NCBI GenBank assembly: GCA_018389105.1
Contig: JACATO010002132.1
Coordinates: forward strand, 62,001 to 126,000
DNA: 64,000 nt
Direction: 5' to 3'
Origin: Nautilus pompilius
Taxonomy: Eukaryota > Mollusca > Cephalopoda > Nautilida > Nautilidae
Positions 1-13,600 of the stretch are shown here, in pieces. How positions within the stretch are numbered: the stretch's first letter is position 1; every line of letters starts with the position of its first letter. The notes beneath the pieces were generated by a model. The model was not told the DNA's origin, did no database searches, and was given only the letters and a program-made list of their open reading frames with translations. A program made the position numbers and the translations under genes.

Positions 1-1478
1 TGATCTCTGGATATAAGAGAATATTTAATTAACTACTTCTACAAGTTGTCAGATTCAGGACCAGCAAATTCTTTCATCAGCTTTGTTAACGAAGAAAGGG
101 AAGTAACTTGTAAAGGATGAAGGAATATGCTGGAAGGGAAGTGACAAAGTTCCAGACTGCAGACTCATCTAAATAAATGAACATAATAAATACATACAGA
201 CACATTTTATACAAGACTCTCATTTGACTATTTACAGTTGCGATGGCCAATGTAGAAAATGTCAACCAAAGGTTTGAGTTGCATGATAACTATAACACTT
301 CAAGTTAGGTATGCAACTAAGTCTCTGGATAAATGATACGCACAAAAGTCACACCAATGTCAAATGATTCTCAATTTGCATAAAATTAGTCAAATTAAAT
401 ATAAAATTCCATTACACATTTACATAACGAAGTTACCAAACAGAGAGTATGGTGCTTCACTGACTGCTTACTGATGAGCAGCAATACCTAGCCACAGCTA
501 GACTATGGACAAGTAGGCACACGACATTGGGCTGCTGAACTCGAGTACCATGATTTTACTTGGCAGGGAGAACAGCAGTAGTGCAACGCAGTCTAGCGCT
601 TCTGAGGGTCATCCTTAGGCGCCTTGGGTAACTAACAACAACACAACAACAGCAGTAGTGCTGACCATCACAATAGCCATTACATCACTTATCTAGCTTG
701 ACATAACCATCTGACTGCAACTTGTTAGGAGGCAGCCATTTCAGAGTGTTTATCTAAGGTGCTATGTCATGTGACCATTTTTGATGGAACTGGTAAAGGT
801 CGGTGTCACCTGGATGAGGTCACTGAAATAAGTATATAGTTCGTACAACATCAACAGATTCACTTTCATAGACTATTGCAAAGAAGCATCAGGCAAAAAT
901 ATAGTCGTACACCACCTACAAAGGAGGAAAATATCCAACACAACATCTTCCATCGCCTGCTCATTCTGCTGACCTAAGGCCCATGGAATACGTCGATTAG
1001 CCCTCTCTCTTGGTACATTTGGCAATGACCACATGCTCCCGGGACCATTACAAAACTGCGTCAAGCACTGACAAAAATAAAGCGCACCGCCATAACTACA
1101 TCAGATGTCTGGTAAACAATACAGAAGACAGATGCAGTGCAAGCTGGAGGTGGCTGCTCATGCTACTACATCTGATGTGACTTTAGAGTGTGCATGTGTC
1201 AATTATCCCATATCATTATGATGACACTCAATGCATCAGTAGATTTTGCTAACTAAATAGTGTCAAACTTTATGGACTACTCTGGATTGTGGGTGTGTTT
1301 AATCCTTAATAAATTCATTACAATTTTTTTTAAATCCCAATATCCCTATATTGCTTTGATCGGTGTGGTTAACTAGAAGTTGTACTGCAGCCCAATAATG
1401 GAAAACTTGTGTTTTTACTTGGCTGGGTAAAGTTTGTGTGAGAATCTTTTACTAAGTAAAAGGAACGACAGCACTTAC
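1..1478 (-). other. Mondo intron 10 (partial), no feature
   Basis: AT-rich, CpG-poor intron sequence. I searched the minus strand for a further Mondo exon, in particular the bHLH region, and found none. No transposon remnant is clear here. Confidence 0.7.
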
Positions 1479-1648
1479 TGGTGTTAGGTTGATGGCAATG
1501 CTGCTTGGAGCCTGCAGTGTTACTGACGGGGAGACAGCAACGTGGGGCTCAGCTGGGCGGATTGGCTGATAAGGTGGTGTTGCTGAAATGACACACTGCT
1601 TTAACGATGATGGCTCCTTCTTCACATCCACTGCCCCGGGGTACTTTC
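1479..1648 (-). CDS. Mondo: Mondo exon 10 (residues 576-632), last exon in window
   Basis: The acceptor is TTGATTTTAG|GAAAGT and the donor CACCA|GTAAGT. It encodes KYPGAVDVKKEPSS, where VKKEP resembles a sumoylation consensus (hydrophobic-K-x-E), then a Pro/Val-rich stretch ending in INLTP. The exit phase is 0. The next exon, expected to lead toward the bHLH region, is not within bases 1-1478. Confidence 0.85.
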
Positions 1649-4600
1649 CTAAAATCAAGACACACACACACACTATTTATCAAAAACTTGCTTTAAAACT
1701 ACATAACAGCAAAATATTTTTTTTAAAAAACACACATCAACTCGTTATTTTTCTAGATTAGCAGAATTTTGAGCTAAAAACAACCACTCCTAGTGAAGGG
1801 GTTGACTTCCAGAGGTCTGCATCAGTTGCTCTTTGTCTAGTCTGACAAGTCCACAAAAATGGAGGAAAAAGATTTACGCTATTTTCAAATATTATACGCA
1901 GAGTTACGACACCTTTCTGAACTAGTATTTTACTCATAATTATGACATTACACCACATAAGTACCTACACAAGTTTCTGCAAATACTGTTTAGGTGAGTC
2001 CTTGCTTTGTTCCTGAAGACTACAGCATGCGGCATAGTCCACATTTCTCCGACCTTATTGTAACCATTTTTCCCCTGTATTGAGTGGGGGTCAAACAGGT
2101 GGTCCATTACAACCTTGTGGGTGGGGGTGGGGGGGGGGAGAATCTCCAGTAGAGAAGCTCAAAAGATCTCTTCCCTGAGAGAGCTAAAGACGATGACTGT
2201 CTCTCTCTCCAGTCGGCTCCATCAGCACGGACGGCTTCACGTGCAGAAATTGATACTACTATCCCTACCTGACCAAGACAATTTCTAACTGGAAAAAAAT
2301 ATATATAAATAATGAAACATAATAAACTATACTCCATCCAACTCATGCTCTAAACAAAGGATACTATTCCAACAAACATTTTCCCATATTGTAATTATTA
2401 TAGTCCTGGAACAGTGTTCCGATCCATTTTCACCACTGCATAACAGTCAGTAGTAATGTGCGGCTAGGCACTAATTCCACTCAAATCCGAAACAGGATAC
2501 CTACTTCAATCACTCTGCAAACAGGGAAGTTGTGTAAGTAACCCAAACACACAGAAAAAAAGAATTTTTTTTAACCCTTCAACTACAAAACATTTGGGTT
2601 TTGTATTCAATCTCTCTCTCTCTCAACCAGAATTTTGGTAATCCGCTGATAGGAAATAAAGCTATCACAGCCGTATTTTACTCGCATTTATAACGTAATT
2701 CGTAATGGCTAGTTTACGTGGTAAAGTAGCTTTTCTCAACGTTGGTGTTTTTTTTAATTTTTGCATCAAAAGCTGGTAAGAGGAGGAATAAACCGCCACC
2801 ATCAGAGTTGTTGCCTGCCTTACAGAAGCATCCATTCTTGGCCAGCCAACCTGACCCCAACCCTCGGTAATTTTTAGTATCTTTGCCTTTATGACAGACA
2901 CACAGCCTTTTGACTGAATGCACACACAACTGTCCCACAATAAAATTTAGGTGAAACTTGCATCAAACAGAACATTCTGGAAGTTTACATTGTTTCAGAG
3001 GATTCCCAATCTTTCTGTTATGTTCTGAAAACTGTCACAACTTTCCCGTATAGAAATATCCAACCATGCATCAGCAGCTTCAATGTTGAAGTGAATTTTC
3101 AAATATACATTTAAGTCCTGAATTGCGAAGATGTGTGTGAAAAGTGTGTAAGCGGTCATGACAGACAGAGGACCGCTACACGTGTCGGAGTGGGACTGAC
3201 GTGTTTAAAAATTGTCTTCCGGTAAGAAGTGTTGGAAGGGTTATCGCGTGAACTGGACATTTTTCTTCTGAGGGAACAACGGTAAAACCGGTCACCAAGG
3301 CGAGAATGAGTTTTGGGCAACGCTTCAAGAAGATTTGCCTCAGGTGGTACAATGGCTAGAGAATTGGAGGGAAAACATCCCGAGGAGTCAGATAGATCTG
3401 AAAGATGTTTGTAAAGAATGAGCCTTACATCAGATGTCAGCTAAAATAAATCAGGCCTTTCTGCCGTACAAAACAAAAGGAGCTTCAGCCTCGAGAAGTG
3501 CCTACAACGGCAAGCAGAAGATTGGGGGAAGGTGGTATTTGCAGATTAAAGTTCATTTAATCTTTTTTGATAATGGTGGCACTTTGAAAGCCAGAAGAAA
3601 ATTAGGGGAAAGATTTAAATCAAAGTGTGAAGAGTCCACATCTGGGTGAGTTTCCCTGCTAATGGTAAAGTTAATTCAGTAATTCTAACAAAAGGGATCA
3701 TCAATGAATAAAAAAACTGATATAAACAGGTTTTATAGGAACTCTATCCCAAAGGTAACTTTTGGTTTTTACAAGGAACCAAGTCACACAGCAAAGCAAG
3801 GAAATTCCTGTCTAGGTTCAAGAACAATAAGATTCATTGGTTTGAAGATCTCCTGGGATCCAGTTCTCCTGATTTAAATCCAATTGAGAACATAAAGGTA
3901 GTGATGGGGGAATACATTACAAAAGGAAAGGAGAAGGATTAAGGAGACTTGGGGGAAGATTTCATCATTCAAGACATTCAATGAAATAATGTCAGCAATA
4001 CATAAAAGACTGAAAACTACTAAGTGGGACAAACTGATTGGTCATGGCTGTGTGTACAAAATATCTAAGGATAAATAAGCAAAATTAAAATAGTGATGTG
4101 TTCAAGTTGCTTAAATTGGTTCAAATAATGAGAAAAAAGATTCTGTAATCTCTCATTTCCTCAGGTGGAAGCTACATAGCATAATGTATTTCATGCAGGC
4201 CAGGTCTTCAAATCCTTGAGGATACGCAACTTTACCCGATGATGGAAAGCTCCATTCCAACAACCAGTTTCAGAAATCATGGGGAGATCTATCTAGAGCA
4301 GCAGTCTAGCAGCTAAATGGGAATAAATTACCATAACTAGCTAACTGGGAATGAGAGAATTCTGCATACCAGACAAAAGCCTTGCGAAAATAAAGCGTTT
4401 GAAATTGTTCGTTTGTTATCAGTGAGAGGTCATTTAAACTTTTCAGTAACACTTTAAAATCACTCCAAGAAAGCTGTAAAAAAGAAAGAACCAGCAGTCA
4501 AGTCTGTAGAGTGAAATGGCAGACATTTTTTTTTAAGAATTGTTTTTGTTGTTATATAATATATATTTTTTTTAATGTAGCTGTTGACAGTACAGGGCAG

Positions 4601-7600
4601 AACAGATATTTTCCTTGACTTTGATAAAAAAAGAAACAATTGGAGATTATATCATCAAGGCTGTTAATTAAGCAAACAGAGGTAATACCTACCAGTAGTA
4701 AGAAGCTGGGCCAAAAATGTGTGCTGTGATGACGATGATGATGATGAAGGATTTGATGATTGAGAATTTGGTGATGGTGCAGGTGTGATAGGCCGATGTT
4801 TGTTTCGAGCAATGGGAGTCCCCTGAAATCAGAAAAACAATAAAATTTGTTAATACTTGGTATCTTAAAAAAAACAATAGTGTCATTCATGGACATTGCA
4901 TATTCCCAAACTTTGTAGTGTTTCTCCTAAGTCACGTAAGACTTATAAGGTTTGTTTTTGATCATTTGTGACATAAACCATAGTTGTGCTATAGAAAAAG
5001 ATAAGTTCAAAGACAGTATGTCAAGTTAAAAAAATATAGTCGCCCCCGCGTAATCGCGGTTCGGCGTTCGCGGAATTTTCCTTAGAACCTAACTAATAAT
5101 CGTTCGTGGAAACCCCCGCATATTCGCAAATATCTTCCACAATTTTTTATGGCAATATATTTTTTTTTCACGATTTTAACGCTAAATTATTAATAACAAT
5201 ATAATTTACTAATATAAATACTAACGTAAATTCAGCAAAATATCAATATAAAATAAACGCTATTGGCTGGAGGTTTGGAAGTAGCCAATCCGAGAGCGTT
5301 ATTCATTTCTCCTCGCTGCTGATTGGCTGCTGCCCATGAGGTGCTGTCTCAGGCAGATGCAGCCCAGCATCATCCCAGTTTACCGCGTGTGTAGCTATCT
5401 CGAGTGTTTCTCTGAGTGTTGTATTTTTTATTAAATTATTATTATATATTTACTTATATTTTTTTATGATATTTAACGTTATATTTTGATGTCTATAGGC
5501 ATTTTTATGGACCACGTCCAATATTCGCGGGTGCTCAAGGAACGTAACCCCCGCGAATACCAGGGGACAACTGTGTATATATAAAGGATATTGAACATAA
5601 AAAAGTTTAAATGCCAAACAGTTTGATTTTAGAATTCATTGTAGTTATTAAGTGTATATTTATTGGCTCATCAGGAAAAAAAATTGGTAGCACCTAAAGT
5701 TTTTGTCCAGTCACATGATCTCATAAGGGTCTAATAACCAAAACCACTCACTTTAGTAGCATTTTGAACCCCTTATGTAGACAGATGAGCTTTTGATGGT
5801 ATCCTGATCTGGCTCTCATTAACATTCAACTATAATGGCACAATGATCACTTTCAATAACAGCACATACTAGCTGTATACAGAATAGCCATGAGAGAAAA
5901 CATTTACATAATTGTGATGTGTTCATTTTTATTTTATGCTGAAAAAGTCCAATATCCATTTTTCTTTTTCGCATCATATAATACAAGCTACAAAGATATC
6001 ATTAAAACTGATACTCCGTGCTGCACTTGTTTAGAAGAGTTTGTGCTTAAAGACTTTAAAAAATATATTGTCTATATTATCTCAGAGGTTACTCTACAAT
6101 CAAGCCAATCGATCTGAATCTAATAACCCAAAATGCCACTGTTCCAATAGTTTTTTATTGTATCTAAATTATTTATTTTTTTTTACCAGTCCTTCAGATA
6201 CTTCAGTTGCTACATCATGGCGTATACAAAGCTCTCAAAGTCCATGAGCCAGTTAACCCCCTTGGGAATTTAGACTAGTGTTTTTTAAAGAAGCTGGTAA
6301 CACAAATAAATATAAAATTCATTTGTTTGCCTCATGGAAATTTTTGCTTCTAATTTTATGAGACTTAATATAATCAGTATCATTAACAATGCTTGAAAGT
6401 AAAGATGTGGATAAGAATAGATAGAAGTCCAGTTTATCAACACAATTCTGTCAAATTATATCATGTGGTTTCCATGGAGACATCTTTGAATACTCTACTG
6501 TGCTGTTACTGTTTGCATGTAATTACGTAGAAATAACATCCTGAATCCATGAAGCAAGCATGCCTGTCAAACTTCTACTACCAGGTTTTCTATCAAGCCG
6601 AACTACATGATGGGAAACAGTCAGGTTCCACACTAGGCAGGGTAGGTATCTGCCACTGAGAACACTTCATCGTTAAATTGAGAAAGTCAATCCACATAGT
6701 ACCTGTCAACTCATCTATTATAGAGAAAGTTACACAGTTCATCGTGTGCCATGAGTATCTGAGAGAGTTACTAGATCTGTTGGTCAACAATACATGATTG
6801 TAACATTTGACCTTGCAGTTTCCAAGAAAGTGTATGGCACTGTACGACACCATTCACTCCAGTTCAAGGATATCGTTGTGCAGTTTGTTGTTTTCCACAT
6901 AATCTCCTTTCATTTTACAGCTCTTCAGAAGCTACTACAAGGCACTGGTTTATCTGCCATAGTAACTGTGTGAAGCATTACAACAGGGTAGTGAGTGTGC
7001 ACAAACATGCCCTAGAAAGATTTATCTGACACATCCAACAAATTGACGAAAGTGCAATCCCTAGTCGATGAAGTCAGAGCAGAGATTAGTCCATTGATGG
7101 GGGGAAATGTAAGAGCGAATAACCAATGTCAACATCTTCATGAATACTAGACGCAAAATGGTGAACTAAGGCAAACTGCACAGTTCAGGATTCAGTACAT
7201 GGACAGAAGCTGGTCGGAGATGAGATTTCTTCAAGCCACAAAGGGAACTTTGATCTGCATCTGGCACATGTTCAAAAGTTGTACCCTTTTGCTGTTCAAA
7301 ATGGACCACTGCTTGTACCTGTTTGTCTACTTTGACACTTGTCACCCTGTCACATACTCACCCAGAAGCAAACAATTCAGAGAAACTGTAGGTTCAGCGT
7401 ATCTACTATATCAGATATCTCTGATATTCCATGTACCTCTTCCAAGGCTATCCATCAAAATGTTTGGTTTACTTTAAAAGAGCAAAAAACTAATGTCTGA
7501 AAAAATAAAAGGTCATCCAAGCAATAGCACACAATTTCTTTTGACAACTGGTCATTCTCTTTGAAGAGAGCCACCTCAATCTGCAGAAGATACTGTTTCC

Positions 7601-10600
7601 ACTAGGTCTGGTTCTGTTTAGCTACACTAGATGGCCTTTTAGTGAAAACAGAAAACCATACTTATGCATCAGCTTGAAGATGACACTGCACTGATTGAGC
7701 ATCCTGGCCTTGATGACTTGGCAGCATACGCTGTTGATGGAAATGCTCTGTCTCGGACATTTGGAGTTAGCTGAAAAAGTCCTCAGTGTTTTGCCCAAGG
7801 TAGAGAGACTAAACTTTATCACAATACCTACAAGAACAATTCCATTAAGTCAGCTGAGAGGAGATAACGAGCACGCATGCCAGTAAAAGGCCCATCAACC
7901 AAGATGCCAAAAGAAAGAAATTGTAAATCCTTTCGCTCCAATAATGAAGGGGCTGACTTGATCGAGCCGCTTCTGCCAGAGTAGCAAAAGCAGAAGTGTG
8001 CGGCACAACTCCAAATTTGCCAATCTTCTTTCTCCGTAAGGATAGCTATGCCTTCTTGATATCAATGGATGGAATCAAAGTAGAAAACTCTCTCATCTCA
8101 GCCCTCTCCTCGTCTCAGGAAGAAGTTGATACACGAATCCTGTTGCACTGTTTCGTCATCTCCCACTTGCCCAACCTTAATGTGTTCATGCTGTTCTTAA
8201 ATTATGGTAACCAACTATAGTAGAATGTGTACTTTGAAACAGTTGTTGGACATAAAATCTTCATCAGTAAAGATGGTTCAGCAATGCTTGCACTGCAAGT
8301 CTTTTCTGGGTGTGACTCAACCAAGGCTTCATTTGCAAGGAAAAGATCAGACATGAGAAGCATAGAAAAGCATCCATGGTTTATGGACATTTTCTAGATA
8401 CTTAGTGGCATGGACAGTGTTACTGGCGATAGTCAGACCGAGCTGGAGAAGTTTGTTTGCTCTCTGTACGGTAAACCATCATACACAGGTATGAACAAAT
8501 AGTCCCATGACTTGACCAGGCAGGAATTATTCACAGGATCTGGTTCACCACCTACCAGCTATGATGGAATCAACCTAGTCTTTTGCCACCACAATGATCA
8601 TCACTGAAGCAGCAAATCTTACATATCCAGACATCTCCACTCCAGCTATATGTGGATAGAAAGTCAACAAGAATGGAGATCTTGGGCATAACTGGATTGA
8701 AGGTGACATGCTGCCAAAGTCGTTTGTAGAGATTCCACTCAAGATTGTCCTTGACAATGACAACAATGAGTGGCCAACTTAGCTGACATCATCTACGATA
8801 ACACAACTGTACTAGCCTACTGACTGATAGAAACTGCTACCAATACTGCTGACAAAAACTGAGCCTAGTGTAAATATTTCAGAAAATTAATATTAAGCTG
8901 TATCTGTATGTTTATCTATTCTTTTTACTTATGTTAATATAAGCTAATTATGTTTAAATTTATATTAAATATAAACATTGTATTATATTGCTTTTATATT
9001 ACATAAACTAATTATAAAGTCATCTTGACATACACGTTTATGCTATACTGTGGCAATATATCTATTGGGAATTCAAATACCTTTCCATTTATACCCAACT
9101 TCATATGAACTGCTTGTTTACAAAGGTATTACTAGAAAATATCTATCCCTGTCCAAATGTTCAGTTTTAAGCTTATTGGACATACGATGGTCTTACTTCA
9201 AGATGTTCCCTGTAGAATAAGAAACATTTGCCAAGTGGCAAAAAGTTAGATTTCAAATTGTTATGATGTAAAACTATTAAGAAAAACACTATACTGCAAA
9301 TTATCTAGGCATAGGATGGAGGGGAGATGTATACCTGACCCATTGACTATCAAGGAAAATAAATGGCTACTAATTTTTAAACTGTCTAATATCTCCACTT
9401 TACAATCACCACTTGTAATGTTTTCCATTCATTCACTATTCTGTTATTAAAAATGTCCCTTTAGTTTCGATCCCTAGTTTTTTTTCAAACAGTAGATATT
9501 TCCACAAAATTACATTTCCATCCATTTAATTGTTTTCAAAATCTTTATCAAATCTGATCATTCTGCATATTTTATATTCTTCAGTCCTGGAAACATTCTT
9601 AAAGAATATATGTATATGCTAAATGCTTTCTAAAGAAAGAAAAGAAGTCAGCATGTTTTAAAACCAGTAGAGTATTTTCCTTTTAAATATACATTTAACA
9701 GCCTGAATGTCATTTTATTTGGCAGGCCAGGATACCTTATCAGGTCCAAAGAACTGACATCTGACTGACTGACCCACCCTGTCTAATGTCATGGCTAAGC
9801 TGTAGAAACTCTGAAAAATCCTTCTGTCAGCAGCTCAGATGACATTTGTGCCCAGAAGATGGGATTCCCTTGTCAGACAAGTGACATGTATTAGCTGCTA
9901 AAGTAAAATCTGATCTGTGCCCTGCTGATAACAACATCAGCAAGCTGGCTAGGAAAAACTAGGGAAAAGGCCACCAGAATAAGAAAAAAAAAGGTCATTA
10001 GATGTGGATTACATCTAACCTAACAAGAGATTACAAACCCATATAGCAAAAGCAGTGTTTTCAGTGGTATTGCTTCTAAAAAACACAAAGATAGAGAAGA
10101 AGAAAAAAACTAAAACTGAAAGGATGTTTGTTCATTCACAAATACAGTATTATCATTGTACTGGATTACACAGCAGCAGCTGGAACCAACTTACCCAAGA
10201 GCTACATCAAGTTTTTGAAAAATTAAAATAAATAACTGAAACATCAGAGAAAATCTAGAATACTGCAGAAGAACATGGTCAGGGCTGATAATGTAGATCC
10301 TGGATGCTATAACTGCAATAATATTTACAAACTGAGATATATCTTATCTATCTATGAATACATGTTCAGTTCAAGAAGGTCCACTTTCATAGAATGTGCT
10401 GTGGAAAAGTTTCCTTAATTAGCAGGCTTTTGAAGTAACTGTTTTAAGAAAATAACATCAAAAAAATTAAAATTACATATCATTTTAGATGTGCATCCAA
10501 AACACCAGCAACAACATAAATGTAAAAGTATGCCGGCATTCCTATAATCAACTTTTAACTATGATAGTTTTTCTACAATAAATGTGCATGGATAACCCAA

Positions 10601-13600
10601 AGACCAAGATGATATGACCCAAAACTTTCCAAAGCTGTAATTAAATGTTATTTAAAAAATTTCTTCTTTAGTTTACTGTAAATTTTTAATTAATCTAATC
10701 TCAGTGGTTTTGAACTCATGGCTGTAGCTTAGCCCCTCGCCACAGCTATGAAGACTGGCTGAGAGGTTGGTGGCTGGTTGCTGCCTTATTAACTGCAAGG
10801 TAGCAGGTGTTGTAATTACAAATTTAACCAAAACAAACGGAGTCAACGAGTTCTACAAACGAAAAAAAAACTAGTTTCAAAGCCATGCATAGTTGTAAAG
10901 AGATGTTCCTAAACTGAACAAAGTTTACTGGTGGTGTGATGAAGATGATTCTGACTATAAATTCACTTTGACTGGTTATGAGTTACCTCTTCATGGATTT
11001 TTGAAAACATTCCCACCAGTTTAGGAAAGGTCAGAATCGTTTACCAATCAAAGAACTTCTCCCACAAGCACCGTCACCTACAACTGTAGGCGCAGTTGGT
11101 GAGACAGCATAGTGCCAGGGTTACTGCTAATAAACAGTGTCTCGCCTGCAACCTCAGTGGGCTTGGCACTTCAGTCTTCAGCAACAAGCAGAAAGTTCCT
11201 AAAAATCCATGGAAGAAAACTGGTGGTGGTACCTGGAGGAAACCCATACTGGTAGACTGGTACAAAAAAAGCAAAAACAAACTGTTGAGAATGTTAGTCA
11301 GAACAAGATCTCCAACAGGAAAAGAACTCGGGAGCACCCACAGCCCAAAGTACACGTTATTAGCACACCAGTCTCCATTATTTCAGTGCTAAGTAGAAAA
11401 CTCAAACATGCAGTGTAGCCTTTAAAGAACATCATTTCTGAATTAACCTATAGACAATTATGCCCTGTTGGCTGGCAACCTAGCATTCGTTATGAACTAC
11501 TCAGGGTGCATAGAAATCGGTTGCCCAGTTCATCAAATTACATCTTTAACTGCAATCCACCACTACAGTTTATCTTTATTCAAATCTTATTAGCATATTC
11601 TCTCTACAAATCTTAAAATAAAAGTCAGTTATGATTTTATGTTGAACAATCAAATTTTCAAAATAAAATATTATACAGCTTTAATGTTACATCATCATTT
11701 ATGACTGATAAATTGAAGAGGAACAGTCTCCTCTCCACAAACTTTATCACGACTTAAACAATTTACCACCTAATAAACCCAGAGAGTTTCTAAGTTGTTA
11801 ATGTCAGCAACTATCACTTCACATTTTCTATTTCAATATTAAATTTATTCACAAACAGATGGTGTTGCTATCAGCTCACTCACCCCAGTCTCAAACAATT
11901 TTCTGTGCGCCACTGAAGCAGCATTTCCCGCTTACAGCCACAACTTATCCAATTTCTATTCCAACTACGTCAAGGACATTTGTTGTTTCCATTTCATTCA
12001 GCAGCGATGCTAGTAGGTTCTCAAAAAAAGTTTACTTTTACAATAAAACCAAAACTGATGGAAAACCTCCGGCGTACTTAATGTATAGCATCATTAATAT
12101 CAAATTTGCATTGTAAACCTATATTCACTTGCTTACTTATTAAACGGTATTCTTTTGTTTCACCAACCATGTAAAATTTGCTCTCCATACAGCCTGACAC
12201 CGAATACAAAATTGTCAAAACATCTGAAGAACAGTTTCAATTTATAGACCTTTATGTACATAAAGCACTCAAGTTCTGCTCCAAAACCATTACGGATACT
12301 GTTTCTAAAAGATTTTCTTTTAAAGTTAAGATACTAATAACCTTACCCTATAGAGAATTAATTAGAACCACTTCAAAATAATTTCTACATATAACGTTAA
12401 GAGTACATTTCGCTTTCGACACGAGTGCTAGTTCGGAGCATTTGTTTCCGCATAGTTTACCCAGTCAAATGTTTCGAAACTACTCAAGTTTTTTTCCCAA
12501 TGGCATACTAAGCCACACCGTGGAATCCCTGCTCCATTATTCTCGTTCTAAATTTTTTTAGAGGTTTTTTTACCACTACATCTGTGTTTATGACTATATT
12601 TATATATATAATAGTGATTTCAGTTTAGAATTGATTCTTTGTTTTGATGAGTTTTCCTTAGTTGAAAAGAACCATCATACCGCTAAAAGTTCTTAAACTG
12701 CGTCTTGGATAACATCCAGCTGTTTCCTTACTTCTGTTGAGTCAGCTTTCCTACTATCCAGGAGGAAAGAGCTGTGACAATCCCCAACCAAAAAAACTGA
12801 AATAACCTATTGTACCTGACAAATGTGTTTGACTTACCATTGGTACAGCAAAACTAGCATTCTTTTTCTGGGATGAAGCTACTAATGAAGACTTTTTGTT
12901 GGAGGCACTGACTGAGAAAGTCTGAGCAGTTCCTAATGCTGCCATTGGATTATTTAGCAATGTTTTCTGAGGTAGAGTCTGATTATGCAACTGAGGCAGT
13001 AGATTCTTTCTCGGCTGAATTTTTGACATGTTATTATTGCGATTTATGGACCCTGTCAGAGCATCCGTGGCTTTTCTCGGCAACAGGTTTGTCCCTCCAG
13101 CAGTAATCTTTTTATTTACAGATGTGGAGGAAAAGTTCTGGCCTGGACTGGCTGTGGATTGCGACATATGGCTAACTGAAAATCGCGACTGGTCTCCCAC
13201 AATCGAAGAATCCATGTTTGTAGTAGGCTCAAAGGAAGGAAGAAAACTAAAATTTGAAAGTGTGTTGAACACATTTGAAGTTGTGGAAACTGGTGTTGAG
13301 GCTGCAGATGAGAACACTGCTGTGTTTATCAGCTGATGGTCTTGAGGCAACAAGTTCTGCGAACCTGGATGGTCTGTCTGAGAAAGAGCTATGTCTGTGT
13401 CCATTGGTAAAATCAATCCAGTATTCTCAGACTATAAAGACGACAAAAAACAAAACACTAAATTTTAAAGACTGACAATGTTAATCAGAAAAATAGGCAA
13501 GAATTAAAGCCCTGTTTTCACCTAACTGGAGTCAAATGAAATATTATATATCATTCAAGCTGTAGTCTAAAGATGCATCCTTATACATTTTTCTATTCTT

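Larger units (their letters stand above)
4823..12837 (-). other. Mondo intron 8
   Basis: The intron is 8,015 bp. It contains a Tigger-type MITE (5037-5573) and a large decayed multicopy element (about 6600-8830). From 8831 to 12837 I see only AT-rich sequence, including a slightly GC-richer stretch at 11070-11400 that is open in several frames but matches nothing I know. Confidence 0.7.

Noticed and set aside
2107-2346. Possible extra Mondo exon in intron 9
   Set aside because: Open on the minus strand and GC-richer, but no acceptor and donor pair keeps the phase between exons 9 and 10, which already join cleanly.
4688-4693. Alternative donor for Mondo exon 9 four bases downstream
   Set aside because: It would shift the frame into exon 10; only the GTAGGT donor keeps the reading frame.
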